The position numbers and the translations under genes were made by a program. Below, in pieces: positions 17,163 to 24,546 of a DNA stretch of 31,804 bases (position 1 is its first letter; every line of letters starts with the position of its first letter). Below the pieces are notes generated by a model. That model saw only the letters and a program-made list of their open reading frames with translations. It had not been told where the DNA came from and did not search any database. This stretch comes from a virus, in IMG/VR virus record IMGVR_UViG_3300046002_004916, positions 1 to 31,804 of that record; one strand, written 5' to 3'.

Positions 17163-19306
17163 TGGACGAACACGAAGAACTGATTGCACTGCGCCGGCTT
17201 GCGGAGCTTGAGGCCCGCGCATCCGGTAGCCAGCCAGCGCCGCAGGCATCGCAACAGGTCGGCTCTGCGCTGCGCGACATACCGCGCCAAGTCGGGTTGT
17301 TTGCCCGTTACGGCGCGGAAGGTGTTGGTCAAATGCTGGACATCGGGGCCGAGCCAATCCGGGCGCTGCTGAATGCTGGCGCAAGGGCTGTGCAGCCGTC
17401 GCTTTCTCTCAGCGATTTGGTGACTGGTCAGAAGCCATACCAGTTTGAAAGCTCGGTGGGGCAGCTTGCTTCAAAAGCAGCCGATGCGATTGGCCTGCCT
17501 TCTCCGCGTGACGCTAACGAGAGGGTGATCGGTGACGCCACCCGCATGGTGGCCGGCGCTGGTGGCCTTGCTGGCGGCATGGGTCGGCTTGCCGCTGGCA
17601 CTGCGCCTGGGCTGGCTCAGACGACGCTGAACGCGCTAGCGGCCAATCCTGGCGCTCAGTTGTCAGGCGCTGCCGGTGCTGGCCTTGCTGGCGGCTCGGT
17701 TCGTGAGGCTGGCGGCGGACCTGTTGAGCAGTTCGCTGCGTCGATGGTCGGCGGCGTGGCTGGCGGCATGCTGCCAAGTGCTGCCGGCGCTGCAGCAAAT
17801 AAGGCGCGCGCCGCGCTGACGCCGAAGACGGTAGAACTCACCCGCGCGGATCAGCAAATCTCGCTGGTGCTTGAGCGTTCCGGCATCGACTGGACGCAGG
17901 TTCCCGAACGCATCAAGCAGGGCATGCGGCAGGAAGTCTCGCAAGCACTCAACACCGGCCAGCCGTTGAATCCTGACGCGGTGCGCCGCCTGCTGGTGTT
18001 CCGACGCGCCGACGTGACCCCGACTGTCGGGCAGTTGACGCAAGACCCCGGCATGATTACGCGGGAGAAGAACCTAGCCAAGACCGGCGCCAACAGCACC
18101 AGCCCAAGCCTTCAAACGCTGCCAGGGCTTGAGAACCGCAACGTGTCGTCACTGCTGCGCCAGTTGGATGATGCGGGCGCTGCGGGCGCTCCTAGTGCGT
18201 CCGGTGCTGGTCAGGCCGGCATTGACAGCTTGCAAGGTCTGGTGTCGCGCAGTCAGGCGAACATCAGCGCGCTTTACGCACGCGCACGCGACACACAGGG
18301 CCGCAGTCTGCCGCTTGAGGGCGGCACCTTCTCGCGCAGGGCGAATGAACTTCTAGATCAGGCGAACGTGGGTAGCTTCCTGCCGCCCGATCTGGTTAAG
18401 AAGATGAACGCCATCGCTCAAGGCGAGTACCCGCTGACGGTTGACGTAGCCGAGCAACTGAAGACCAGCGCGGGCAATATTCAGCGCAACTCTGCTGACG
18501 GCAACGTCAGGACGGCGGTTCGGCTGTTCCGCCAGGCGCTTGATGAAGCGCCATTGCAGGGTCAAGGCCGGGTGAACCCTGGCGGCTTGCCTGCGGTGAA
18601 CGGGACGGTTCCGACATCAGTAGCGGCCGGCGAAGAAAGCGTTGCAGCCTTCAACGCGGCGCGCAGGGCTAACCGCGAATGGATGGCCCGCGTCGAAAGC
18701 AACCCGGCACTTTCGGCGGTGGTCGATGGCGTCGAGCCGGATCAGTTCGTGCAACGCTACGTCATCGGCAACGGCGCGACGGCTGCTGACGTTCGGGCGC
18801 TGCGCGACGAACTGGACCCGCAAGCGCTGGCGCAGATGCGGCGTTACCTTGTGCGCCACCTGAAGGACAAAGCCACAGGCGGCGATGAGGACATCGTGAA
18901 GTTTGGCGGCAAGACCTACCGCGATGCGCTGCGGGCGCTTGAGAACAAGCTTCCAGTGTTCTTCAACCGCGAAGAAATCCAGCACATGCGCGACATTGGT
19001 GACGCTGCAAAGTACATGCAGGCGCAGCCGGCCGGGTCGGCGGTGAACAACAGCAACAGCGGGGCGCTAGTGCTTGGGCGCGGGCTTGACATGCTTGAGG
19101 CAGGCGCGCAGAAATTGCCGGTAGTCGGCAGCACCATCACGGGCGTCATTCAAGGCATGCAGCAGCGGCAAGTGATGGCGCCGGCAAATGCTCTGAGCCT
19201 TCAAGCAGCGCCGAAAGCTGGCGCGCGGGTCAATGCGCTACTTCCCGCTGCCGCCCTTGCCGCCACCCCGTCCGTTTATGGCCGCGAGGATAAGCGCCGC
19301 AACTAG
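17162..19306 (+). CDS. Large ejection/internal virion protein
   Basis: A 714-residue protein beginning with the charged helix LIALRRLAELEARASGS. Residues about 120-225 are glycine/alanine-rich and weakly hydrophobic (MVAGAGGLAGGMGRLAAG, then GAAGAGLAGGSVREAGGGP), a pattern fitting an amphipathic membrane-interacting segment. The rest is helical with Arg/Gln-rich stretches. Length, low-complexity region and position match P22 gp16/gp20-type proteins that leave the head with the DNA and help it across the cell envelope. No transglycosylase motif is visible. The gene closes the virion operon and is followed by two terminators. Confidence 0.62.
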   Translation: MDEHEELIALRRLAELEARASGSQPAPQASQQVGSALRDIPRQVGLFARYGAEGVGQMLDIGAEPIRALLNAGARAVQPSLSLSDLVTGQKPYQFESSVGQLASKAADAIGLPSPRDANERVIGDATRMVAGAGGLAGGMGRLAAGTAPGLAQTTLNALAANPGAQLSGAAGAGLAGGSVREAGGGPVEQFAASMVGGVAGGMLPSAAGAAANKARAALTPKTVELTRADQQISLVLERSGIDWTQVPERIKQGMRQEVSQALNTGQPLNPDAVRRLLVFRRADVTPTVGQLTQDPGMITREKNLAKTGANSTSPSLQTLPGLENRNVSSLLRQLDDAGAAGAPSASGAGQAGIDSLQGLVSRSQANISALYARARDTQGRSLPLEGGTFSRRANELLDQANVGSFLPPDLVKKMNAIAQGEYPLTVDVAEQLKTSAGNIQRNSADGNVRTAVRLFRQALDEAPLQGQGRVNPGGLPAVNGTVPTSVAAGEESVAAFNAARRANREWMARVESNPALSAVVDGVEPDQFVQRYVIGNGATAADVRALRDELDPQALAQMRRYLVRHLKDKATGGDEDIVKFGGKTYRDALRALENKLPVFFNREEIQHMRDIGDAAKYMQAQPAGSAVNNSNSGALVLGRGLDMLEAGAQKLPVVGSTITGVIQGMQQRQVMAPANALSLQAAPKAGARVNALLPAAALAATPSVYGREDKRRN

Positions 19307-19362
19307 CCAGCCGAGAAAGATCGGATCGAACCCGAACAGGGTTTCATTCATCGCCGAACTAT

Positions 19363-19386
19363 AGCCCGCCCAGCGCGGGCTTTTTT
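19363..19386 (+). terminator. Rho-independent terminator 1 after virion operon
   Basis: AGCCCGC (19363-19369) pairs with GCGGGCT (19375-19381) around a 5-base loop, followed by a run of T. It separates the virion operon from the tailspike/lysis unit. Confidence 0.9.
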
Positions 19387-19400
19387 ACGTCCACCAGATG

Positions 19401-19422
19401 AAGCCGCCCTGTGCGGCTTTTT
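19401..19422 (+). terminator. Rho-independent terminator 2, tandem
   Basis: AAGCCGC (19401-19407) pairs with GCGGCTT (19413-19419) around CCTGT, then three further T. It lies only 20 bases after terminator 1 and 17 bases before the next ATG, so the two act as a tandem stop. Its stem also lies in the leader of the tailspike gene. Confidence 0.75.
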
Positions 19423-19438
19423 GCATTCAGGAGCCGAT

Positions 19439-21319
19439 ATGGCGTCGTTGTTCAGTGATGGCAAGTTCCAAGGCTTCGATTCGTCGGGCAATCCTCTGTC
19501 TGCCGGCAAGCTGTGCAGCTACGCAGCCGGCACGCTGACCCCGCTGGCGACCTACACCACGCAAGCCGGCGACGTTGCCAACGCGGTCGAGGTGACGCTA
19601 GACAGCGCTGGCCGGGCGTCCGTGTGGCTGGGCGCGGTGTCCTACCGGATGATCCTGAAGAACTCAGCCGGCACGACGATTTGGGACGTTGACAACATCA
19701 GCCCCGCCGAGTCGGACTCGACCATCTTCCTTGCTTCCGGCTCTGGCGCGGTTGCCCGCACGACTCAGGCCAAGCTGCGGGAGACCGTCAGCGCAGAGGA
19801 TTTCGCAGGCGTTGACCCCACTGGCGCCGCCGACAGCACGACCGGAATCGTTGCCGCAATCGCTGCGTTACGGCTCTACAGCGCAAGCCGACTAGACACC
19901 ATCGGCGGCAACACGATCACGATGTACCGCAGCGGAACGCTAAACTTTGGCCCCGGCGTCTTCAAGATCACGGCCAACACGCTGCAGATCGTTGCAGACA
20001 TGGGGCTGACCTTCAAAGGCGCAGGCTCGCGCAGGTTCACCAATGCCATCTATGGGCGCACCACGCTGCTGATTACCGGCACGTCGAGCGGGTACGGCAT
20101 CAGCCTGTATCGCAACGGCGCTCGGTCTGTCCATTTTGAAGACTTGGACATTTGCTACGAAACCTCCGGGTTCACCGGGCACCTTGTCGATGCGATTGAC
20201 GCTCCCGCAACGAAGTTCAAGAACTGCTATCTCGGGACTTACGGGATCACTGGCGGCACCAGGCTGCAGACGGCGGCATCACTGCTTCGGATAACGTATG
20301 ACGAGGATGTCACCCTAGAGGACTGCACGCTAGATGGTGCGGTGCTTGGGGTCTACAGCGATGACACGCGCACCGAGCTGGCGAACACATTCGGCGGCTG
20401 GGGCCTGGTGCTAAACCGCTGCACGTTCTACGACTTCACCGGGACGATGGTTAGCCACGGCGGGACTCGCACGCGAACCACGGTATCCCTGATCGACTGC
20501 CATTTCAACCCGATCAACGTGGATTGCGTGCGGGCTGTTGACTTGAACAATGTTGATGGGTTGGTGATGCAGGGCTGCATCCTTACCCCCAGCACCACGG
20601 CAAAAGCCAGCACGGAATGGATGCGGCTGGTCAACGTCACCGGGCAGATTTCCGGGAACAGTTTTAACGACTTAAGCAAGGCCGGCACGCTGAACGGGTT
20701 CCTGGACCTCACGGGGAACATCTGCGCCGGAACGGATGGGTTTACGCTGACGGGCGGGACGGTGCGCGCTGTAGCAAACGAGTTCAGCACCGGCACGCGG
20801 GGCTGGGACATTGCGCCGACTGAGGCGCTTTGCTTGGTACTCGGCCCCGACAAATTCAAGTCGCCAGTCACGAACAGCTATCGCATCGCGGCAGATTCGG
20901 CGTTCTTGAGCGGGGCCATTCAGTACGACAGCGCGCTAGATGGGAGTTCTGGCGGGTTCTCAAACGCTTCTGGCCGCGTCAAGATTTCGGCGGTTGACGA
21001 GAAGATGTATTCGATCAGCGCGCTGACGTACACGCTTCTGAAGGCCGACACGGGGCGCACTGCCAGGGCTACAGGCGCGGCGGGTCAAGTTTTCACACTG
21101 CCGGCCCCGACGCACGGCACGCGGCATCGCGTGTTCAAGGCCAGCGCCCAGACGCTGCAAATTACGTGCGGGTCTGCAATTCTTTACGCGGGCGTGGGCG
21201 CAATCAAGACTAGCGCCAGCGCGGCAGCCCCGGACGTTGGCGGGTGGATTGAGTTTCAGGCTTACGACTCGTCGGGCTGGATCATCACCGCCATTTCTGG
21301 CACATGGACGATTGCATGA
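19439..21319 (+). CDS. Tailspike/tail fibre with beta-helix
   Basis: A 626-residue protein; the AGGAG at 19429-19433 supports the ATG at 19439. Residues 1-110 are a known phage fibre head domain, recognisable from NPLSAGKLCSYAAGTLTPLA, then LDSAGRASVWLGAVSYRMIL and TTIWDVDNI, which anchors fibres to the virion. A linker (KLRETVSAEDFAGVDPTGAA, about 120-140) is the standard entry into pectate-lyase-type beta-helices, and residues 150-480 show strand-turn repeats (FEDLDICYET, FKNCYLGTYG, LEDCTLDGAV). The C-terminal 90 residues form a separate beta domain. It is probably the main receptor-binding depolymerase. The stop overlaps the next ATG. Confidence 0.85.
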   Translation: MASLFSDGKFQGFDSSGNPLSAGKLCSYAAGTLTPLATYTTQAGDVANAVEVTLDSAGRASVWLGAVSYRMILKNSAGTTIWDVDNISPAESDSTIFLASGSGAVARTTQAKLRETVSAEDFAGVDPTGAADSTTGIVAAIAALRLYSASRLDTIGGNTITMYRSGTLNFGPGVFKITANTLQIVADMGLTFKGAGSRRFTNAIYGRTTLLITGTSSGYGISLYRNGARSVHFEDLDICYETSGFTGHLVDAIDAPATKFKNCYLGTYGITGGTRLQTAASLLRITYDEDVTLEDCTLDGAVLGVYSDDTRTELANTFGGWGLVLNRCTFYDFTGTMVSHGGTRTRTTVSLIDCHFNPINVDCVRAVDLNNVDGLVMQGCILTPSTTAKASTEWMRLVNVTGQISGNSFNDLSKAGTLNGFLDLTGNICAGTDGFTLTGGTVRAVANEFSTGTRGWDIAPTEALCLVLGPDKFKSPVTNSYRIAADSAFLSGAIQYDSALDGSSGGFSNASGRVKISAVDEKMYSISALTYTLLKADTGRTARATGAAGQVFTLPAPTHGTRHRVFKASAQTLQITCGSAILYAGVGAIKTSASAAAPDVGGWIEFQAYDSSGWIITAISGTWTIA

Positions 21320-21411
21320 ACAAGATCAGATCAGCCCTTGCGGCATTCCTTGAGCGCATCGCGTCACTACTTCGCAGCGGTGGCGGCGGTGGCCCGAAGG
21401 AACCGCCATGA
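21316..21411 (+). CDS. 31-residue amphipathic small protein
   Basis: The ATG at 21316 overlaps the tailspike stop (ATGA) and the TGA at 21409-21411 overlaps the next ATG at 21408, so it is coupled on both sides. The product has a single amphipathic helix (KIRSALAAFLERIASLLRS, residues 3-21) with basic and hydrophobic faces, a five-glycine hinge and a charged tail (PKEPP). It is not long enough for a folded domain. Position at the head of a group of small membrane proteins suggests a membrane-active or lysis-regulating peptide, which is inference. Confidence 0.55.
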   Translation: MNKIRSALAAFLERIASLLRSGGGGGPKEPP

Positions 21412-21782
21412 ATCCGGCTGCTGGCCTGCTGCTGGTCGGGGCTTGCCGGCACTACCTATGGCAGCACTTCCCCGATGAATTGCAGGGCATGGCGTCTAAG
21501 GGCCTGGGCGCGGCTGCTGTGCTGTGCTTGCTTGCTGTTGTATGGCGCATGGCCCCATCTAAGCCGCTTGGCCTGGTGCTGATGTGGTGGGCGTGGGAGG
21601 AATGCCAGGTGCTGCTTTGCTCAATCGCCTACATGGTCGAGCCGTGGCATGTGGAGGTGGGCGAGGGCATCTGCTCGGCGCGCATCGGGTTCGACATCGG
21701 CGCGGCGGGCATTCTCTTTGTGGCGTATCTCGCGCATCGCGTCAACCTGTCAGACCTAACAGGTTCCAAGAGCGGAAAATAG
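21408..21782 (+). CDS. Small membrane protein, holin-region
   Basis: A 124-residue protein with three predicted transmembrane stretches at about residues 32-48 (LGAAAVLCLLAVVWRM), 53-76 (WWAWEECQVLLCSIAYMV within it) and 93-111 (FDIGAAGILFVAYLAHRV), plus a polar C-terminus. A conserved-looking HYLWQHFPDELQG segment lies near the N-terminus. Together with the two following small membrane proteins it forms a probable lysis group. A holin-type role is suggested by topology and location only; no endolysin gene is visible beside it. Confidence 0.6.
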   Translation: MNPAAGLLLVGACRHYLWQHFPDELQGMASKGLGAAAVLCLLAVVWRMAPSKPLGLVLMWWAWEECQVLLCSIAYMVEPWHVEVGEGICSARIGFDIGAAGILFVAYLAHRVNLSDLTGSKSGK

Positions 21783-21790
21783 CAGGCAAC

Positions 21791-22123
21791 ATGAGCGAAC
21801 ACGACCAACGACCAGCCGACTCCATAGCCGTTCTAGACCTGCACCTCGATTACCTCCGCAAGGACATGGCGAAGGTGTTGCTAGCGGTTGCCAACATGGC
21901 GACGAAAGACGACCTTAGAGCGCTTGAACAGCGGATGCAGTCCTACGCGACAAAGGACGATCTGCGTGCGCTCGAAATCAAGGTGCAGCTTGGCGCGGTC
22001 GGCACTACGCTGGATCGGTGGCTGACCAGTGCTACGCGGTGGCTAGCGTTCCTGGCGATGATTGGCGCTGTAAGCGGGGTCATCTACGCGGCGGTTCACT
22101 TCATCGACCGGGTGCCGAAGTGA
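21791..22123 (+). CDS. Coiled-coil single-TM protein, XhlA/holin-like
   Basis: A 110-residue protein. The N-terminal two thirds form an amphipathic coiled coil containing a 10-residue repeat, ATKDDLRALE, at residues 37-46 and 53-62. One transmembrane helix follows at about 83-104 (WLAFLAMIGAVSGVIYAAVH) with a short basic end. This layout resembles the haemolysin XhlA-type and related phage lysis accessory proteins. It starts 8 bases after the previous stop and its stop overlaps the next GTG (GTGA at 22120-22123). Function unproven. Confidence 0.6.
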   Translation: MSEHDQRPADSIAVLDLHLDYLRKDMAKVLLAVANMATKDDLRALEQRMQSYATKDDLRALEIKVQLGAVGTTLDRWLTSATRWLAFLAMIGAVSGVIYAAVHFIDRVPK

Positions 22124-22308
22124 ACTTCGACAGCATCGGCGGCCGGCGCTACGTCCTAGCGCAACAGGTGTTCATTGCATCGTGCCTGCTGCTGGCGTTC
22201 GGCAAGCTGAGCGGCGGCGAGTGGGTCACGGTAACGCTGGGCATTGCTGGCGTGTACGTGGCGGGCAACGTGTCGCAGCGGCGGATAGAGGCGAAGACCA
22301 ATGGCTGA
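22120..22308 (+). CDS. Two-TM small membrane protein, possible holin
   Basis: A 62-residue protein starting at GTG 22120 inside the previous stop. Two hydrophobic helices lie at about residues 12-29 (VLAQQVFIASCLLLAFG) and 34-51 (WVTVTLGIAGVYVAGNV), joined by a short turn (KLSGGE). A positively charged C-terminus (QRRIEAKTNG) follows. Size and topology fit a class II holin; phage proteins of this shape near tail/lysis genes are commonly holins or holin regulators. The next small frame begins 8 bases before its stop. Confidence 0.6.
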   Translation: MNFDSIGGRRYVLAQQVFIASCLLLAFGKLSGGEWVTVTLGIAGVYVAGNVSQRRIEAKTNG

Positions 22309-22423
22309 CAACGCACTGAAGCGGCGCAATGCGCTGATGGACGCATCGCAAGGCGCGTCCCGTGGCTTTTGGGCCGATGGCATCGAACTAGGCCGCACGC
22401 ATCGCGGGAACTTCGTTCTCTGA
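22301..22423 (+). CDS. 40-residue small protein at end of lysis group
   Basis: ATG at 22301 overlaps the end of the holin-like gene by 8 bases; TGA at 22421-22423. The product is basic and helical (ADNALKRRNALMDASQGA, then FWADGIELGRTHRGNF) with no membrane segment. Its 3' end overlaps the 3' end of the leftward gene at 22388. It may be a genuine short last gene or the surviving 5' part of a longer gene cut when the leftward gene and RNA region were acquired. I cannot decide between these from the sequence. Confidence 0.4.
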   Translation: MADNALKRRNALMDASQGASRGFWADGIELGRTHRGNFVL

Positions 22424-23224
22424 GATTGAAACCGATAAGCCCTCCACGGTGAAATTGCATGCGCCTCGCGTGTGCTTTGATACGTTGGTATCGCCGCCGT
22501 TTGGTTTGCGCCTAACATGGGACGACACCCAATGAAGAAGCGCCTTCCGCCTTCCAGATGCCGCCAATGGGCCATCACGCAGAGCAAACGCCTCCAGATG
22601 CTCGCCTGCCTTGATTGGGAAGATGATGGCGGACTCCGAAGCTATGCGCGCTGTGAACGCATCTATTCGGTGAGCATCCTCAACCACTGAAGCGCACATG
22701 ATGGCAACGATGGAATCCTGCAGTGGGTTGCCGGTCTTGTAGCCCTCAATCGCGGCAGCGGCAGGCCTACCGGCTCGGTCAAGCGCCGCGACACCGCACC
22801 CGTAAGTTGAATGTCCGGTTGCCGAAATCTTCCGGTGATGTACCTCGTACAGATCGCAGCCTAGTCGTTCAACCCACACGCCACGCGGGCGCTTTTGAAG
22901 CTTTCGAAAGCCGAACCAGTTAACAGCTTGCCCATCAGGGGAAAACATAGCTAACTCGCACTCTTTGCCAATCGTCTCTTGAGGCTTCCTTAAGAGGTAG
23001 TCGGGCGTAATGGCAAAGTCCCGCGAAGCCGTTTGGTCAACGGTGAATGTTTGGCGCGGCCTCATTTGTCGAAAACCTAGTTTCTTCCCGGCGTCGTGCA
23101 ACGTCAGTTCAACGGCTCGCCCATTGAACCCGGTAGAGACGGAAAAGTCGTCGTTGTCGGCGCAAAGCAGGTAGGTTAGAAGCGACTCTGACAGATCAAC
23201 AACGGCTTCAGGTTTAGCGGTCAT
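22388..23224 (-). CDS. Accessory (moron-type) protein of unknown function
   Basis: A 278-residue leftward gene between the rightward lysis group and the structured intergenic region. Its start has an AGGA about 9 bases upstream. No signal peptide or membrane segment is seen. The C-terminal part (FPIKAGEHLEAFALRDGP, then ALLHWVSSHVRRK and HTRGACNFTVEGLSVSI) matches a recurring module I know from phage hypothetical proteins. The N-terminal part is mixed alpha/beta. It uses more A and T than its neighbours and stands alone on its strand, both signs of a later addition. Expression probably starts in the 23225-23300 region or by read-through from 23728 leftward. Function unknown. Confidence 0.72.
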   Translation of the reverse strand: MTAKPEAVVDLSESLLTYLLCADNDDFSVSTGFNGRAVELTLHDAGKKLGFRQMRPRQTFTVDQTASRDFAITPDYLLRKPQETIGKECELAMFSPDGQAVNWFGFRKLQKRPRGVWVERLGCDLYEVHHRKISATGHSTYGCGVAALDRAGRPAAAAIEGYKTGNPLQDSIVAIMCASVVEDAHRIDAFTARIASESAIIFPIKAGEHLEAFALRDGPLAASGRRKALLHWVSSHVRRKPNGGDTNVSKHTRGACNFTVEGLSVSISENEVPAMRAA

Positions 23225-23270
23225 GTTTGGTGTTCCTGTATTTCATTGTGCGCGCGGATAACACAAAAAC

Positions 23271-23290
23271 CACTGTACGCGCATCCAGTG
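23271..23290. promoter_or_regulatory. 20-base palindromic operator-like site
   Basis: CACTG (23271-23275) and CAGTG (23286-23290) are inverted arms exactly 10 bases apart, with a GCGC core at the centre. Written as CTGT-N8-CCAG it is one base from the LexA consensus CTGT-N8-ACAG. It lies just upstream of the TAAAAT element at 23297-23302 and also in front of the leftward gene at 23224, so it could control either direction. LexA identity is a hypothesis. Confidence 0.45.
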
Positions 23291-23296
23291 TTGCGA

Positions 23297-23302
23297 TAAA
23301 AT
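23297..23302 (+). promoter_or_regulatory. Possible -10 element for rightward RNA
   Basis: TAAAAT inside TGCGATAAAAT matches the sigma-70 -10 box at 5/6 positions; no good -35 box is seen, and the palindrome occupies that place. A start near 23308-23310 would put the 5' end just before the long helix at 23315. Reading rightward, this transcript would run against the leftward genes beyond 23728. Confidence 0.35.
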
Positions 23303-23711
23303 AGTCCCTGCCAATGATGGGGATCAGAGGCAAAATTTACCTCGAAGGCCAGCAGGCTTTCGGTTCGTCCGGGCCTTGTGCCAATCTGATCCCCATCACG
23401 GACGGGCTGAAGCTGCTGGCTTTCACCTTTCTGTGCCTCCGGTCGGGTAGTGGCGACGAGCTACGCCCATGAATCGGGGCACCGGAAAGCAGACCGGCCG
23501 CCGTTACCTCCGGTGCGTTGCCGTGGAGCCTGTCAGCTAGGGACTCCAGATGTTGCGGCGAACACAGGGTGATACAAGCGCCGCAGCGGATTGAATAGCT
23601 GCCTCCACGGTACGCTGGGCCTGGACTAGATCCGAAGGCTGGGCGAAGGCGATAGCTCCTGTGCTTTCACCTCTTGGGGAACCTATGCCCTGAGACTGCT
23701 GCTTTAGCGGC
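23303..23711 (+). ncRNA. Candidate large structured RNA (strand uncertain)
   Basis: The 503 bases between 23225 and 23727 have no convincing gene but contain many long exact inverted repeats. A 13-bp helix joins 23315-23327 and 23386-23398. Hairpins occur at 23445-23468, 23479-23516 (7 bp) and 23619-23639. Three nested perfect helices join 23521-23528/23603-23610 (8 bp), 23534-23539/23596-23601 (6 bp) and 23554-23560/23579-23585 (7 bp). The 18-base end loop contains CACAGG, exactly complementary to CCTGTG at 23658-23663, giving a possible pseudoknot. A last hairpin lies at 23698-23711. It does not look like tmRNA, RNase P RNA, 6S or a group I/II intron. Plus strand is favoured by the TAAAAT box; a leftward leader of the 23224 gene is the alternative. 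Confidence 0.6.
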
Positions 23712-23727
23712 TGGCGGGTAAAAGTTG

Positions 23728-24009
23728 CTAATTGCGGATTGCTGCGGCGCGGGCTTGCACCTTCTCGCAGGATTCAGCGATGCAATCCAGCAGCCGCCCG
23801 GCTCCGCACCGGCACGGCGCATCCATCAAGGCGGCATGGTCAGCTTGCGTAATGGCGGCGGTCGGATCGCACACCTTGGCGCACCGCTCCCGTTCATCAG
23901 CGCGGATCAGGTCGGCAAAGCGAGCAAGGTCCATGTTGCGGTAGTAGCGCCCGCCGCTATCCCAGTCTTCGGCGATGCACTCGCGGGCCATGCGCTCTAG
24001 GTCGATCAT
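23728..24009 (-). CDS. Small hypothetical phage protein, Cys-rich end
   Basis: A 93-residue leftward protein. The segment FADLIRADERERCAKVCD (about residues 31-48) recurs in many unrelated-looking small phage proteins. The C-terminal part carries DAPCRCGAGRLLDC and ESC, giving seven cysteines in total and suggesting metal binding or disulphides. The start at 24009 overlaps the stop of the upstream gene (24006-24008), so the three genes from 24544 leftward are one coupled set. Function unknown. Confidence 0.7.
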   Translation of the reverse strand: MIDLERMARECIAEDWDSGGRYYRNMDLARFADLIRADERERCAKVCDPTAAITQADHAALMDAPCRCGAGRLLDCIAESCEKVQARAAAIRN

Positions 24010-24299
24010 GCTGCATCCCCAATGCCGTGCGCGGCTTCGATGGCTCGTGCAATTTCAATCCGCATCTCGGGCCACAGTCCGACGAACGGCGCCCAAACGG
24101 GCAACGCGGCTATCTGCGCATCGGCCAGCGGCTGGCGATCCACAACGGCGCTTGTGGTGCAGGCGTGATCCGCAACGGGAGCCGCCGCAACCGGCTCAAA
24201 CCGGCGCCCGCAGTCTGTGCAAGACCACAGGCCGGCGAGTTCGGCGGAGTCCTCGAATCGCCAGGTCTGGATGCGCTGGTGCTTGCAGTCGGCGTTCAT
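24006..24299 (-). CDS. Small hypothetical phage protein with zinc-ribbon-like motif
   Basis: A 97-residue protein starting at ATG 24299. The N-terminal part has a Cys/His set (CKH at residues 4-6) followed by WSCTDCGRRFEP, consistent with one zinc ribbon. The C-terminal part, FVGLWPEMRIEIARAIEAAH, is a helix found at the end of numerous small phage proteins. It overlaps both neighbours by 4 bases. An upstream in-frame start at 24398 is rejected because it would bury the gene in its neighbour. Possibly a nucleic-acid-binding early protein. Confidence 0.65.
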   Translation of the reverse strand: MNADCKHQRIQTWRFEDSAELAGLWSCTDCGRRFEPVAAAPVADHACTTSAVVDRQPLADAQIAALPVWAPFVGLWPEMRIEIARAIEAAHGIGDAA

Positions 24300-24544
24300 G
24301 GCTGTTCCTTCAGTGCTGCGTAGAGTGGGCGCCATGCGCCACGCTCTGCGGTGCGCGGCAGGTTCACGCGGAATGTGCCCGACTTCAGCCACTGCCACGC
24401 TACAGGCGCGTTGTCGGGCTCATGAGGCAGGGCCTGCACAGCAATCGCGGCAAGCATCTCAGCGTGCAACTGCTCCAGCTTCGTGCGGTATTCGGCGCGG
24501 GGCAGGCATGCGGTGGCTATGGCGCAGCGGTCGGTGAAGTTCAT
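24296..24544 (-). CDS. Small hypothetical phage protein
   Basis: An 82-residue protein. The N-terminal half is helical (CAIATACLPRAEYRTKLEQL). The C-terminal half contains PVAWQWLKSGTF and ends WRPLYAALKEQP, the WxPLY ending of a small domain frequent in phage early proteins. The start at 24544 lies at the edge of the attP-like region, and the stop overlaps the downstream gene start. Function unknown. Confidence 0.6.
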   Translation of the reverse strand: MNFTDRCAIATACLPRAEYRTKLEQLHAEMLAAIAVQALPHEPDNAPVAWQWLKSGTFRVNLPRTAERGAWRPLYAALKEQP

Positions 24545-24546
24545 CA

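Noticed and set aside
23303-23711. tmRNA, RNase P RNA, group I/II intron or retron RNA as identity of the structured region
   Set aside because: The conserved core sequences of these RNAs are not visible, and no reverse transcriptase or intron protein is nearby.
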